Below, in pieces: positions 8,942 through 15,899 of a stretch of 64,000 nucleotides of DNA. The notes under the pieces are model-generated. The model was not told the DNA's origin, did no database searches, and saw only the letters and a program-made list of their open reading frames with translations. A program made the position numbers and the translations under genes. The number at the start of each line of letters is the position of its first letter. The first letter of the stretch is position 1. The DNA is taken from positions 62,001-126,000 of the forward strand of contig JBCBVY010000007.1 in assembly GCA_039817385.1 (NCBI GenBank), given 5' to 3'. This stretch comes from JBCBCP01 sp039817385. GTDB taxonomy: Bacteria; Pseudomonadota; Alphaproteobacteria; Rhodobacterales; Rhodobacteraceae.

Positions 8942-9325
8942 ATGACACTAGAAGAGATCGCAAACGCATTGGCCAAAGCCTGCCGGACGGGCGGCGAGCG
9001 CAAGGCACTTGAAGAGCTTTACGCGGACGATGCCGTCTCCGTCGAGGCGCTGGACCAGGGGATGGGCCGAGAGGCACCGGGCAAGGCGGCGATCAGCGGC
9101 AAGCACGATTGGTGGGACGAAAACTTTGAGGTGCACGAGGCCGAAACGCTTGGCCCCTTCCCGCACCCGGCAACGGGAGACGTGCCGGACCGCTTTGCGC
9201 TCGTCTTCCGGCTGAGCGCCACGTTCAAGCCCACGGGTGAGAAGAGCGATATGGAAGAGGTCGGCGTCTACACCGTGGCGAACGGCAAGATCGTGCGCGA
9301 AGAGTTCTTCTACGGCGCGGCCTAG
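8942..9325 (+). CDS. SnoaL/NTF2-like fold protein
   Basis: Small 127-residue cytosolic protein with the pattern of SnoaL-like polyketide-cyclase/NTF2 folds: helical N-terminus, YADDAVSVEAL, an invariant-type HDWWDENFEVH stretch and a closing GKIVREEFFY strand. Substrate and role cannot be read from sequence. GAAGGA lies 9 nt before the ATG. Divergent from prfC, convergent with the Hint-domain gene. It could be an enzyme or a binding protein. Confidence 0.75.
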   Translation: MTLEEIANALAKACRTGGERKALEELYADDAVSVEALDQGMGREAPGKAAISGKHDWWDENFEVHEAETLGPFPHPATGDVPDRFALVFRLSATFKPTGEKSDMEEVGVYTVANGKIVREEFFYGAA

Positions 9326-9370
9326 CTGTTTCTTCAAAGAAACAGCCCTGCCGATCCTTCAAAGGATCGG
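9325..9370. terminator. Double hairpin between convergent genes
   Basis: Two perfect hairpins fill the gap: GCTGTTTCTT/AAGAAACAGC (9325-9346, loop CA) and CCGATCCTT/AAGGATCGG (9351-9370, loop CA). Both have the same CTTCAAAG-type core. Likely bidirectional terminator; same style as 51761-51805 and 56731-56773. Confidence 0.7.
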
Positions 9371-9373
9371 CGC

Positions 9374-10357
9374 CTAGCGGGTCGAGGCGCGGCGGAGCAG
9401 CTCTGCCGCGTCGGGCCGGTCCAGCAGGGTTTCGGGCGCATCGAGGCCCGAAAGCTGGGTGCCTTCGGTCAGCTTCGCGGCGACCTCTTCGGGCACCGCG
9501 GGCCGGGTGCGCATGTCGATCAGCGTCGATTCCGCGGCAATCCCTTCGGCATAGATGATCTGGTGCGCGTCAAAGAGCAGCTGGAAATAGTCAACAAAAC
9601 CGCCTTCCTCCACCGTCACGCTGTCCCCGTTCACGAGGTGCCGCGCCTTAACCAGCAGCTCGGCCCGGCCCGCGCCAAGGCGGTCGGAGCGTTGGTAGAT
9701 GAACAATCGATGCTCGGGCGAGACGATCAGTGCGCGCGTGTTGTTCAGAACGCCCGCGCCGATGCGGATCGGAGCAAAGGCGCCCGTGGCCCGCGTGGTC
9801 GAAGCGCCGATCCAGCGGATGTCCTGCGCGCCTGCATCGCGGGTCAGGACGCGGTCCCCGATCTTCAATTCTTCGATTGGTGTCTGCGCGCCGGAGGCCA
9901 GCGTGATATGCGTGCCGCGGACAAAGCGGGCGCAGGCGACCTGCGCAAAGGTGTCGGAACTGGCTTTGGGATCGATGCCGACCAGCGCGTAGTCCGTGCG
10001 CGCGGTCAAAGGGGCGATTGGCAGCAAGTAGATCGCCGCAACATGACCCGACCCGTCCACTTCGACGAGCACGATGGCGCCCGTGGTTTGCCCGTCGGGC
10101 GACATCAGCGTCAGCGCGCAATCGAGGTGCAGCGCGGCGCCTGCCACGCCCACATCGCTGCCGGGGGCGATGCTGAAATGGCCCCCATTGGGCTGCACAC
10201 CCAGCCGCACGGGCACGGCGCCCGGGGTCAGGGTGTAGATATCGTCCAGCTCAAGCTCATCCGCAAAGGACAGCGCATCCCCGAGGTTCGCCCCGTGGCT
10301 GACGGTAAAATCCTGTGCCGTATAGACCGGCAGCATATGTGCGGGTGCATCCGTCAT
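9374..10357 (-). CDS. Hint-domain protein (Hint_2 type)
   Basis: 327 residues. The N-terminal ~145 residues are beta-rich and unrecognised. The C-terminal half is a Hedgehog/intein-like (Hint) domain: RGTHITLASGAQTPIEEL, KIGDRVLTRD, IRWIG, LIVSPEHRLFI and VDYFQLLFD are the usual Hint_2 blocks of Rhodobacteraceae, where such proteins are often secreted. The usual first residue of the domain, Cys in CFxxGTxI, aligns with Arg here (RFVRGTHI); a Cys occurs two residues earlier. Self-cleavage is therefore doubtful. No classic signal peptide. Function unknown. Confidence 0.82.
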   Translation of the reverse strand: MTDAPAHMLPVYTAQDFTVSHGANLGDALSFADELELDDIYTLTPGAVPVRLGVQPNGGHFSIAPGSDVGVAGAALHLDCALTLMSPDGQTTGAIVLVEVDGSGHVAAIYLLPIAPLTARTDYALVGIDPKASSDTFAQVACARFVRGTHITLASGAQTPIEELKIGDRVLTRDAGAQDIRWIGASTTRATGAFAPIRIGAGVLNNTRALIVSPEHRLFIYQRSDRLGAGRAELLVKARHLVNGDSVTVEEGGFVDYFQLLFDAHQIIYAEGIAAESTLIDMRTRPAVPEEVAAKLTEGTQLSGLDAPETLLDRPDAAELLRRASTR

Positions 10358-10483
10358 GTGGGTCCTGCGATCTGTGCCGCAGGCGTATGGTAGGAATGTG
10401 TCACCGGGTGGTCAACGGGCAGGCCTTTTGCTGGCACTTGGGCGCAGGGCGGTGGTAGCTGCGCGCAAACAAGGGAGATGACG

Positions 10484-11260
10484 ATGGATCTGGGGATTTC
10501 TGGCAAGCGCGCGCTGGTTTGCGCCTCTAGCAAGGGGCTGGGCCGCGGCTGCGCCGAGGCGCTCGCGGCGGCTGGCGTGAACGTGGTGCTGAATGCCCGC
10601 GGGGCCGAAGCGCTGGAAGAGACGGCGGAGGCGATCCGCGGCTATGGCGTCTCGGTTCAGGCCGTTGCCGCTGACATCACCACCGAAGAGGGCCGCGCGG
10701 AGGTTCTGGAGGCCGCGGGCGCATTAGACATCCTCGTGACCAACGCGGGCGGCCCGCCCCCTGGCATGTGGCACGACTGGGATCGCGCGGATTTTATCGC
10801 GGCGCTGGACGCGAACATGCTCACACCGATTGCTCTGATGACGGCATGCCTGCCGGGGATGATGGAGCGCGGTTGGGGCCGGGTGGTGAATATCACCTCG
10901 CAATCGGTCAAGGCGCCGATCCCGCAGCTGGGCCTGTCGAACGCGGCGCGCACCGGGCTGACGGGCTATGTCGCGGGCACCGCGCGGCAAGTTGCGCCGC
11001 ATGGCGTGACGATCAACAACCTGCTGCCGGGCATCCACGCCACCGACCGGGCCGATGCGCTTGATGGCGGGGTGAGCCGGGCTCAGAACATCTCGATCGA
11101 GCAGGCCCGGGAACAGCGGGCGCAGACGATCCCGGCGCGCCGCTACGGCACGGCGGCGGAGTTCGGGGCGACCTGCGCGTTCCTCTGCTCGCAGCAGGCC
11201 GGGTTCATCGTGGGGCAGAACATCCTGCTCGACGGCGGCGCGACGAACGCGACCATCTGA
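10484..11260 (+). CDS. SDR-family protein lacking the catalytic Tyr/Lys
   Basis: 258-residue short-chain dehydrogenase/reductase. The Rossmann motif SSKGLGRG and the NAGG motif are present, as is the C-terminal GQNILLDGGAT. Aligned on the ITS serine, the YxxxK pair is replaced by SNAAR (Tyr to Ser, Lys to Arg), so normal hydride-transfer chemistry is doubtful. AAGGGAG directly abuts an ATG at 10478 and is 6 nt from the ATG at 10484, so the latter is chosen (MDLGISGKRALV). Its stop is the first TGATG junction of a tandem repeat leading into the AlkC-type gene. Substrate unknown. Confidence 0.85.
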   Translation: MDLGISGKRALVCASSKGLGRGCAEALAAAGVNVVLNARGAEALEETAEAIRGYGVSVQAVAADITTEEGRAEVLEAAGALDILVTNAGGPPPGMWHDWDRADFIAALDANMLTPIALMTACLPGMMERGWGRVVNITSQSVKAPIPQLGLSNAARTGLTGYVAGTARQVAPHGVTINNLLPGIHATDRADALDGGVSRAQNISIEQAREQRAQTIPARRYGTAAEFGATCAFLCSQQAGFIVGQNILLDGGATNATI

Positions 11261-11364
11261 TGCGCACCTTCGGAGCGACCATTTGATGCGCACCTTCGGA
11301 GCGACAATCTGATGCGCCCCTTCGGAGCGACAATCTGATGCGCACCTTCGGAGCGACGATCTGA
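11249..11364 (+). repeat. 26-bp tandem repeat, four units plus a partial unit
   Basis: Four near-identical 26-bp units (11249-11274, 11275-11300, 11301-11326, 11327-11352) and a 12-bp partial unit. Each contains GGAG and ATCTGATG or ATTTGATG. Substitutions are few. The unit length is not a multiple of three. The array starts in the last codons of the SDR gene and ends at the ATG of the next gene. Confidence 0.95.
11260..11364 (+). other. Chain of four overlapping 8-codon mini-ORFs
   Basis: Each repeat unit makes an ATG...TGA frame of eight codons: 11260-11286 MRTFGATI, 11286-11312 MRTFGATI, 11312-11338 MRPFGATI, 11338-11364 MRTFGATI. Every stop shares its A with the next ATG (TGATG), including the SDR stop at 11258-11260 and the ATG of the AlkC-type gene at 11364. 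GGAG lies about 9 nt before each ATG from the second mini-ORF onward and before the AlkC-type start. The arithmetic is seen directly; translation of the mini-ORFs is inference. They could be a by-product of slippage at an original TGATG overlap. Confidence 0.6.
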
Positions 11365-12497
11365 TGGCGCGCGGCGTGGCGGCAGCGCCGAATTTTTCCC
11401 TCAAGGACCAGCTGTTCAATGCCGAAACGCTCGGCCAGCTGGGCCGCGAATATGCCGCCGGGGTGCCGGGATTTGACGGGGAAGGTTTTGCCGCACAGGC
11501 GCTTTCAGGCGTGGCGGCGCGGGGGCTGCTGGAGTGCCTCGACTGGTTTGCAGACTGCCTTGAGTCGCGCCTTGCCCCGGACTTCCCCGTGATGGCCGAT
11601 CAGCTGGAGGCGGCGATGCCGCCCCGGCTTGACCCGGGCCTGCGGGACGATGACTTCGGCCTCTTCATCCATGCGGTGCCGGGTGTGCTGGCTGTGCGGC
11701 ACGGGCTTGAGGCGCACCGGGAGCGCGCGCTGGACCTGCTGCACGCCGCGACTCAGCGGTTTTCGATGGAGTTCTACATCCGCCCCTTCCTGAACCGCTG
11801 GCCTGAAGAGACGCTGGCGCGGCTGGCGCAATGGGCGCGGGACGACAATTACCACGTCCGCCGGCTCGTCAGCGAAGGCACGCGGCCCAAGCTGCCCTGG
11901 GCCAAAGCGGTGCATCTGGATGCGGCGCGTGTCTGGCCACTGCTGGACGCGCTGCACGGGGATGGGACACGCTTTGTCACGCGATCTGTCGCAAACCACC
12001 TGAACGACATCACGAAGACCGACCCGGACGCAGTCGTCGCGCGGTTGCGGGGCTGGGCCGACACGGGCACGCAAGCGCCGAAGGAACTCGCCTGGATGAC
12101 CCGCCACGCGCTGCGCACTGCCGTGAAGGCGGGCGATCCCGGCGCGCTGGACCTGCTTGGCTACCGCCGGGACGTGCCGGTCAAGGCGACGCTGGACCTG
12201 CCGAAGCGGGCGAAGATCGGGGAGGCGCTGGCCCTGCGGGTCGTGCTGGAAGCGCCGGAAGACCTTTCCGTCATGGTCGATTACCGGCTGCGCTTTGCCC
12301 GCCCCGGCGGGCGCGCGGGGGAAAAGGTGTTTAAGCTGAAGACCGGACAGCTGAGGGCGGGTGTGCCGCAGACCTTTGAAAAGGCGCACAAGCTCAAGGG
12401 CAACGCCACGACCTTCACCCTGCATCCCGGCCCGCACTGGGTCACGGTGCAGGTGAACGGCGTTGACGTCGCTGCGGGCACGGTAGAGCTGGAGTGA
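11364..12497 (+). CDS. DNA alkylation repair protein, AlkC/AlkD-like HEAT-repeat glycosylase
   Basis: 377 residues. The N-terminal ~270 residues form an alpha-helical HEAT-like repeat domain; YIRPFLNRWPEETL, DDNYHVRRLVSEGTRPKLPW and AWMTRHALRTAVKAGD match AlkC-type 3-methyladenine DNA glycosylases. The last ~90 residues (KATLDLPKRAKIGEALALRV onward) look like the C-terminal Ig-like domain of AlkC. Expected role is excision of N3-alkylpurines. The ATG is the last element of the TGATG chain after the SDR gene, so the two are probably co-transcribed; the functional link is unclear. Confidence 0.85.
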   Translation: MARGVAAAPNFSLKDQLFNAETLGQLGREYAAGVPGFDGEGFAAQALSGVAARGLLECLDWFADCLESRLAPDFPVMADQLEAAMPPRLDPGLRDDDFGLFIHAVPGVLAVRHGLEAHRERALDLLHAATQRFSMEFYIRPFLNRWPEETLARLAQWARDDNYHVRRLVSEGTRPKLPWAKAVHLDAARVWPLLDALHGDGTRFVTRSVANHLNDITKTDPDAVVARLRGWADTGTQAPKELAWMTRHALRTAVKAGDPGALDLLGYRRDVPVKATLDLPKRAKIGEALALRVVLEAPEDLSVMVDYRLRFARPGGRAGEKVFKLKTGQLRAGVPQTFEKAHKLKGNATTFTLHPGPHWVTVQVNGVDVAAGTVELE

Positions 12498-12562
12498 TCT
12501 TGCGAGCGTCTGCGCGGGCTGCTACCCCCGCCTGATAGAAACAATCGGGTATCCGCGCCGCG

Positions 12563-13639
12563 ATGAACACGCCACCGCGCCTCGACATCTTAAACCTCGA
12601 ACGCAGTTTTGGGGGGCGCAAGGTCGTGGACGGCGTCTCGCTCCGCATTGCGGCGGGGCAGGTGACTTGCTTGCTTGGCCCCTCGGGCTGCGGCAAGTCG
12701 ACCACGCTGCGCATGATCGCGGGGATCGAAGCGCCCGATGCGGGCGAGATCCGCGTCGATGGCAAACTGATCTGCGATGCGGTGACCCGCGTGCCGCCGG
12801 AAAAGCGCGAGATCGGCCTGATGTTTCAGGATTTTGCCCTCTTTCCCCACCTGAGCGTTGCGGAGAATGTCGGATTTGGCCTCAAGGGCGCGGGCCGCGC
12901 CGCGCGCATCACCGAGATGCTGGAGCGGGTGGATATGGGCCGCCATGCGCAGGCCTATCCGCACCAGCTTTCGGGCGGGGAGCAACAGCGCGTCGCGCTT
13001 GCCCGCGCGCTCGCGCCGCGGCCCCGGATTATGCTGATGGACGAGCCGTTCTCCGGCCTCGACAACCGCCTGCGCGACGGCATCCGGGACGAGACGCTGT
13101 CGATCCTGAAGGAGGAAGGCACCGGCGTGTTGCTGGTCACGCACGAGCCCGAAGAGGCGATGCGCATGGCCGACGAGATTGCGCTGATGCGCGACGGGCA
13201 GATCGTGCAGCAGGGCGCGCCTTACAATGTCTATACCAGCCCGGTCGACCGCGCCGCGGTTGCTTTTTTCAGCGATATCAACGTGCTGCACGCCGAAGTG
13301 CATGGAGCGCTGGCGCAGACGCCCTTTGGGGCCTTCCTTGCCCCGGGCCATCCGGACGGCACTGAGGTCGAGATCGTGTTCCGCCCCCAGCACGTTGCCA
13401 TCGATTTTGACCGGGCGGGCGTTGGCCCCGCGCCCACCCCGGCGCGCGGCACAGCCGTGCGGGCCGAGGTGCGCCGCGCGCGGTTCATGGGGCAGGACAG
13501 CCTTGTGGAATTCGCGCTGGAGGGCAGCGGCATCCGCGTCAACGCCACCGTTCCAGCGGTCTTCTTGCCGCAGGCGGGCACGCATATGTGGCTGACCGTG
13601 CCGCGCGCGCGGTGTTTTATCTTTGAGGCGGCCGCATGA
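12563..13639 (+). CDS. ABC transporter ATP-binding protein, Fe3+/spermidine-type
   Basis: 358-residue ATPase of the FbpC/PotA class. Walker A GPSGCGKST at 39-47, signature LSGGEQQR at about 136-143, Walker B IMLMDEP at about 156-162, H-loop THEPEEA, then a TOBE-like C-terminal domain. No permease or binding protein gene is adjacent; the next two genes are Lin0512-family paralogues, and its stop overlaps the first of them by 4 nt. The transported substrate cannot be assigned; similarity to FbpC/PotA is to the ATPase class only. Confidence 0.88.
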   Translation: MNTPPRLDILNLERSFGGRKVVDGVSLRIAAGQVTCLLGPSGCGKSTTLRMIAGIEAPDAGEIRVDGKLICDAVTRVPPEKREIGLMFQDFALFPHLSVAENVGFGLKGAGRAARITEMLERVDMGRHAQAYPHQLSGGEQQRVALARALAPRPRIMLMDEPFSGLDNRLRDGIRDETLSILKEEGTGVLLVTHEPEEAMRMADEIALMRDGQIVQQGAPYNVYTSPVDRAAVAFFSDINVLHAEVHGALAQTPFGAFLAPGHPDGTEVEIVFRPQHVAIDFDRAGVGPAPTPARGTAVRAEVRRARFMGQDSLVEFALEGSGIRVNATVPAVFLPQAGTHMWLTVPRARCFIFEAAA

Positions 13640-13983
13640 CACCTTTGATCGCGGAATTCGGGCTGGGCACGTCCCTGCGCCGGGGTGATTACACCGGCGC
13701 GGCGGAGCGAGCGGTGCGCCACGCGCTGTGGCGCAATTCGATCAACCTGGCCGAGCTGATGGGCTTTGACCGCGCGGATATGGTGATCGAGGTGACGGTG
13801 GCCGTACAAGAGCCCGAGGTTGTGGATTTGGGCGCGGTGCGCGCGGCTTTCCCCTATGGCGATGCGCGCGTGCGGGCCGTGTTCGGGGGCCTCAATGTGC
13901 CGCGGGCGGATGGGACGTTCGCCGTGATGGCACAGGCGGCGCTGGTGGTGGGGTTCGAGATGGAGCGCACATGCAGCGGGTGA
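13636..13983 (+). CDS. Lin0512-family protein, degenerate paralogue
   Basis: 115 residues, paralogue of the following gene: EVTVAVQEPEVVD, FPYGDARVRAVFGGLNVP and the closing AALVVGFE strand align with VVTVAVPEPETVD and PYGQVTVRAVPGGLNVP. The family's invariant GxGxDxHG is replaced by GLGTSLRR at 9-16: Asp13 is Ser, His15 is Arg, Gly16 is Arg. It may therefore be a non-catalytic partner of the intact copy. The ATG overlaps the ABC ATPase stop (ATGA). Function of the family is unknown. Confidence 0.75.
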   Translation: MTPLIAEFGLGTSLRRGDYTGAAERAVRHALWRNSINLAELMGFDRADMVIEVTVAVQEPEVVDLGAVRAAFPYGDARVRAVFGGLNVPRADGTFAVMAQAALVVGFEMERTCSG

Positions 13984-14330
13984 TCCTCGAGATGGGGCAG
14001 GGCGCGGACCTGCACGGGCAAGACGCGACCAAGGCCGCGTGCCGCGCGGTGCGCGATGCGTTGGGGGGCGCGTCTCTGCCGCTGGTCGCGGGCCTGGGCA
14101 TCGACTCGCAGATGATGGAGGTCGTTGTGACGGTGGCGGTGCCTGAGCCGGAGACGGTAGACACCGGGGTCGTCGCAAAGGCTCTGCCTTACGGGCAGGT
14201 CACTGTCCGTGCGGTGCCTGGCGGGTTGAATGTGCCATTCGGGTCCGACGGCGCGCTGCTGGCCGTTGCCTCGGTCGAGGTGTTTTTGCCCAAACAGGAT
14301 GGCTGGCGCTTGCGGGATGGTGCGACGTGA
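13971..14330 (+). CDS. Lin0512-family protein, intact motif
   Basis: 119 residues with the conserved GQGADLHG (9-16), matching the family's GxGxDxHG, then DATKAACRAVRDAL, VVTVAVPEPETVD and PYGQVTVRAVPGGLNVP. Small alpha/beta protein of unknown function, found in bacteria and plants. It overlaps the upstream paralogue by 13 bp, so the two are co-translated and could form a hetero-oligomer. Last gene of the ABC-ATPase operon; convergent with the WYL regulator. Confidence 0.78.
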   Translation: MQRVILEMGQGADLHGQDATKAACRAVRDALGGASLPLVAGLGIDSQMMEVVVTVAVPEPETVDTGVVAKALPYGQVTVRAVPGGLNVPFGSDGALLAVASVEVFLPKQDGWRLRDGAT

Positions 14331-14365
14331 AGGCGCTCCCTAAAAGCCTGCGGTAGGATGTGCAG

Positions 14366-15049
14366 TCATTGCGCACCCCTGCGCCGTTCGATGTAATCCG
14401 CATAGGTCTTCCCACGCTCATCGACGAACAGATCGGGCAGCGGCTCCGCGCTTTGGATTAGGTCAAGCCGGAAGGCGCGGAAATCCTCCCGCAGCTCGCA
14501 CCAGGCTGTGAGGGTCCAGACGCGCCCCCAGTATTCCATGTGGAGCGGGCGCACCGTGCGGGTGGTGATGCGGTCGCCCTTGGAGTGATAGGTCAGGCGC
14601 AGCTTCTGCCGCGCCCGGATCGCCGCGCGCACCCGCCCCATATGCCCCGCGCCGCGGGCTGCGTCGGCAAAGGGGTAGGTCTCGAATTTCCACGTGTCGG
14701 CCTCCGCGATGGTCTCTTCGGGCAAGACCGCGTCCACTTTCGCGGCGAGGCTGGCGGCGGCGGCGCGCAAGCCGTCGTCTGCCGCCTCCGCCACGATGGC
14801 CATGCCGAGGTTGAGCGCCTCCAGTTCCTCAGGTGTCAGTGTCAGCGGCGGCAGCGCGATGGCATCGGTGATCCGGTAGCCCGCCCCGGGTGTGCCTGCG
14901 ACCGGCACGCCCGAGGCTTTGAGTGTCGCAATATCGCGGTAAAGCGTGCGGTCCGAGACCCCAAGCGCCGCCGCAAGCTCATGTGCCGTGTGCAGCCCGC
15001 CGGTGCGCAGCCGGGTCAAAAGGTCAAACAAGCGGTCAGAGCGGGCCAT
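14366..15049 (-). CDS. YafY-family transcriptional regulator (HTH + WYL)
   Basis: 227-residue cytosolic DNA-binding regulator. DeoR/HTH_11-like helix-turn-helix at about 5-55 (LFDLLTRLRTGGLHTAHELA, ALGVSDRTLYRDIATL) and a WYL ligand-sensing domain in the C-terminal half (LTYHSKGDRITTRTVRPL, EYWGRVWTL, FRLDLI). The open frame continues upstream over tatA/tatB to 15850, but the family N-terminus and the ATG at 15049 (MARSDRLFDLL) fix the start. A perfect inverted repeat lies 4-21 nt upstream, likely for autoregulation. The target is unknown; tatA is the divergent neighbour. Confidence 0.85.
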   Translation of the reverse strand: MARSDRLFDLLTRLRTGGLHTAHELAAALGVSDRTLYRDIATLKASGVPVAGTPGAGYRITDAIALPPLTLTPEELEALNLGMAIVAEAADDGLRAAAASLAAKVDAVLPEETIAEADTWKFETYPFADAARGAGHMGRVRAAIRARQKLRLTYHSKGDRITTRTVRPLHMEYWGRVWTLTAWCELREDFRAFRLDLIQSAEPLPDLFVDERGKTYADYIERRRGAQ

Positions 15050-15052
15050 TTG

Positions 15053-15070
15053 CTGACAGTAACCTGTCAG
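15053..15070. promoter_or_regulatory. Inverted repeat upstream of WYL regulator
   Basis: CTGACAG-TAAC-CTGTCAG, a perfect 7-bp dyad 4 bp from the regulator ATG. Position and symmetry suggest its operator; binding is not shown. Confidence 0.5.
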
Positions 15071-15086
15071 GAGTGCCGCGGCCACG

Positions 15087-15107
15087 AGAATTTTCGCCGA
15101 AAATTCT
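15087..15107. repeat. AT-rich perfect hairpin between regulator and tatA
   Basis: AGAATTTTC-GCC-GAAAATTCT, 9-bp arms, in the divergent region. It may be a second operator or a dispersed palindrome. Confidence 0.5.
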
Positions 15108-15212
15108 TGGCCCGCGCACGTCAAGCCGGCCCCAAAATCTTCCACGCGCCGCGTCGCGGAGATACACCAACCCCAAGCGCGGCACCCTGCCGCCACATAT
15201 CGGAGAAAGATC

Positions 15213-15431
15213 ATGGGTCTTGGAAATATCGGACTGCCCGGCATTCTGCTCATCGCCATCGTCGTTCTGGTCCTCTTTGGCCGGGGCAAGATCGCCAACT
15301 TGATGGGCGAGGTCGGCAAAGGCATTACCAGCTTCAAAAAGGGCATCAACGAAGGCACCGCCGAGCTTGAGGAAGACAAGGCAACCGCGGCCAAGGACGT
15401 GACGCCGGAAACCGACAAGGACAAAGTGTAA
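15213..15431 (+). CDS. tatA: Sec-independent protein translocase subunit TatA
   Basis: 72 residues. Pore-forming subunit that exports folded proteins with twin-arginine signals across the inner membrane. One N-terminal transmembrane helix (GILLIAIVVLVLFGRGK) followed by the amphipathic helix with the family FGRGK hinge and a charged acidic tail. GGAG lies 7 nt before the ATG. First gene of tatABC; tatB starts 3 bp after the stop. Confidence 0.96.
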   Translation: MGLGNIGLPGILLIAIVVLVLFGRGKIANLMGEVGKGITSFKKGINEGTAELEEDKATAAKDVTPETDKDKV

Positions 15432-15434
15432 TTC

Positions 15435-15899
15435 ATGTTCGACCTTGGCTTTGCCGAGCTGCTGATTATCGGCATTGTCGCGCTGATCGTTGTCGGCCCC
15501 AAGGACTTGCCCGTGATGTTCCGCAAAGTGGGGCAGTTCGTAGGCAAGATGAAGGGCATGGCGCGCGAGTTTTCTTCGGCCATGAACCAGGCCGCGGACG
15601 AGACCGGCGTGCGCGACATCCAGAAATCGCTGAAGGCGGCCACGAACCCGGTTGGCGCCGCGATGGATGAAGTCAAGACGGCGGCCAAGGGCCTCACCAA
15701 TATCGACCCGGAGAGCGAGACCGGCAAGCTGGCCAAGGAACGCGCCGAGAACGCGGCCAAGATCCAGGCCGCCACTGCCCGCAAAGCGGCCGAGCGCAAA
15801 GCCCGCGAGGCCGAAGAGGCGCTGCGCAAGGCCGAAGAGCTGGAGGCCAAGGTGCCTCAGCCTGACCCCCCCGCCGCTTCGCCCAAGGAGGGCGCATGA
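15435..15899 (+). CDS. tatB: Sec-independent protein translocase subunit TatB
   Basis: 154 residues. Forms the twin-arginine signal receptor with TatC. MFDLGFAELLIIGIVALIVV is the classic TatB opening helix with the conserved Glu8, followed by GPKDLPVMFRKVGQF and a long charged amphipathic/coiled region rich in Ala, Lys and Glu and a Pro-rich end. Its last 4 nt overlap the tatC start (ATGA). Confidence 0.95.
   Translation: MFDLGFAELLIIGIVALIVVGPKDLPVMFRKVGQFVGKMKGMAREFSSAMNQAADETGVRDIQKSLKAATNPVGAAMDEVKTAAKGLTNIDPESETGKLAKERAENAAKIQAATARKAAERKAREAEEALRKAEELEAKVPQPDPPAASPKEGA

Noticed and set aside
11249..11364. CRISPR-like short repeat array
   Set aside because: Units are directly adjacent without spacers, and no cas genes are present.
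14366..15850. WYL regulator extended to 494 residues
   Set aside because: The extra N-terminal part is antisense to tatA and tatB. The HTH start at 15049 matches the family.
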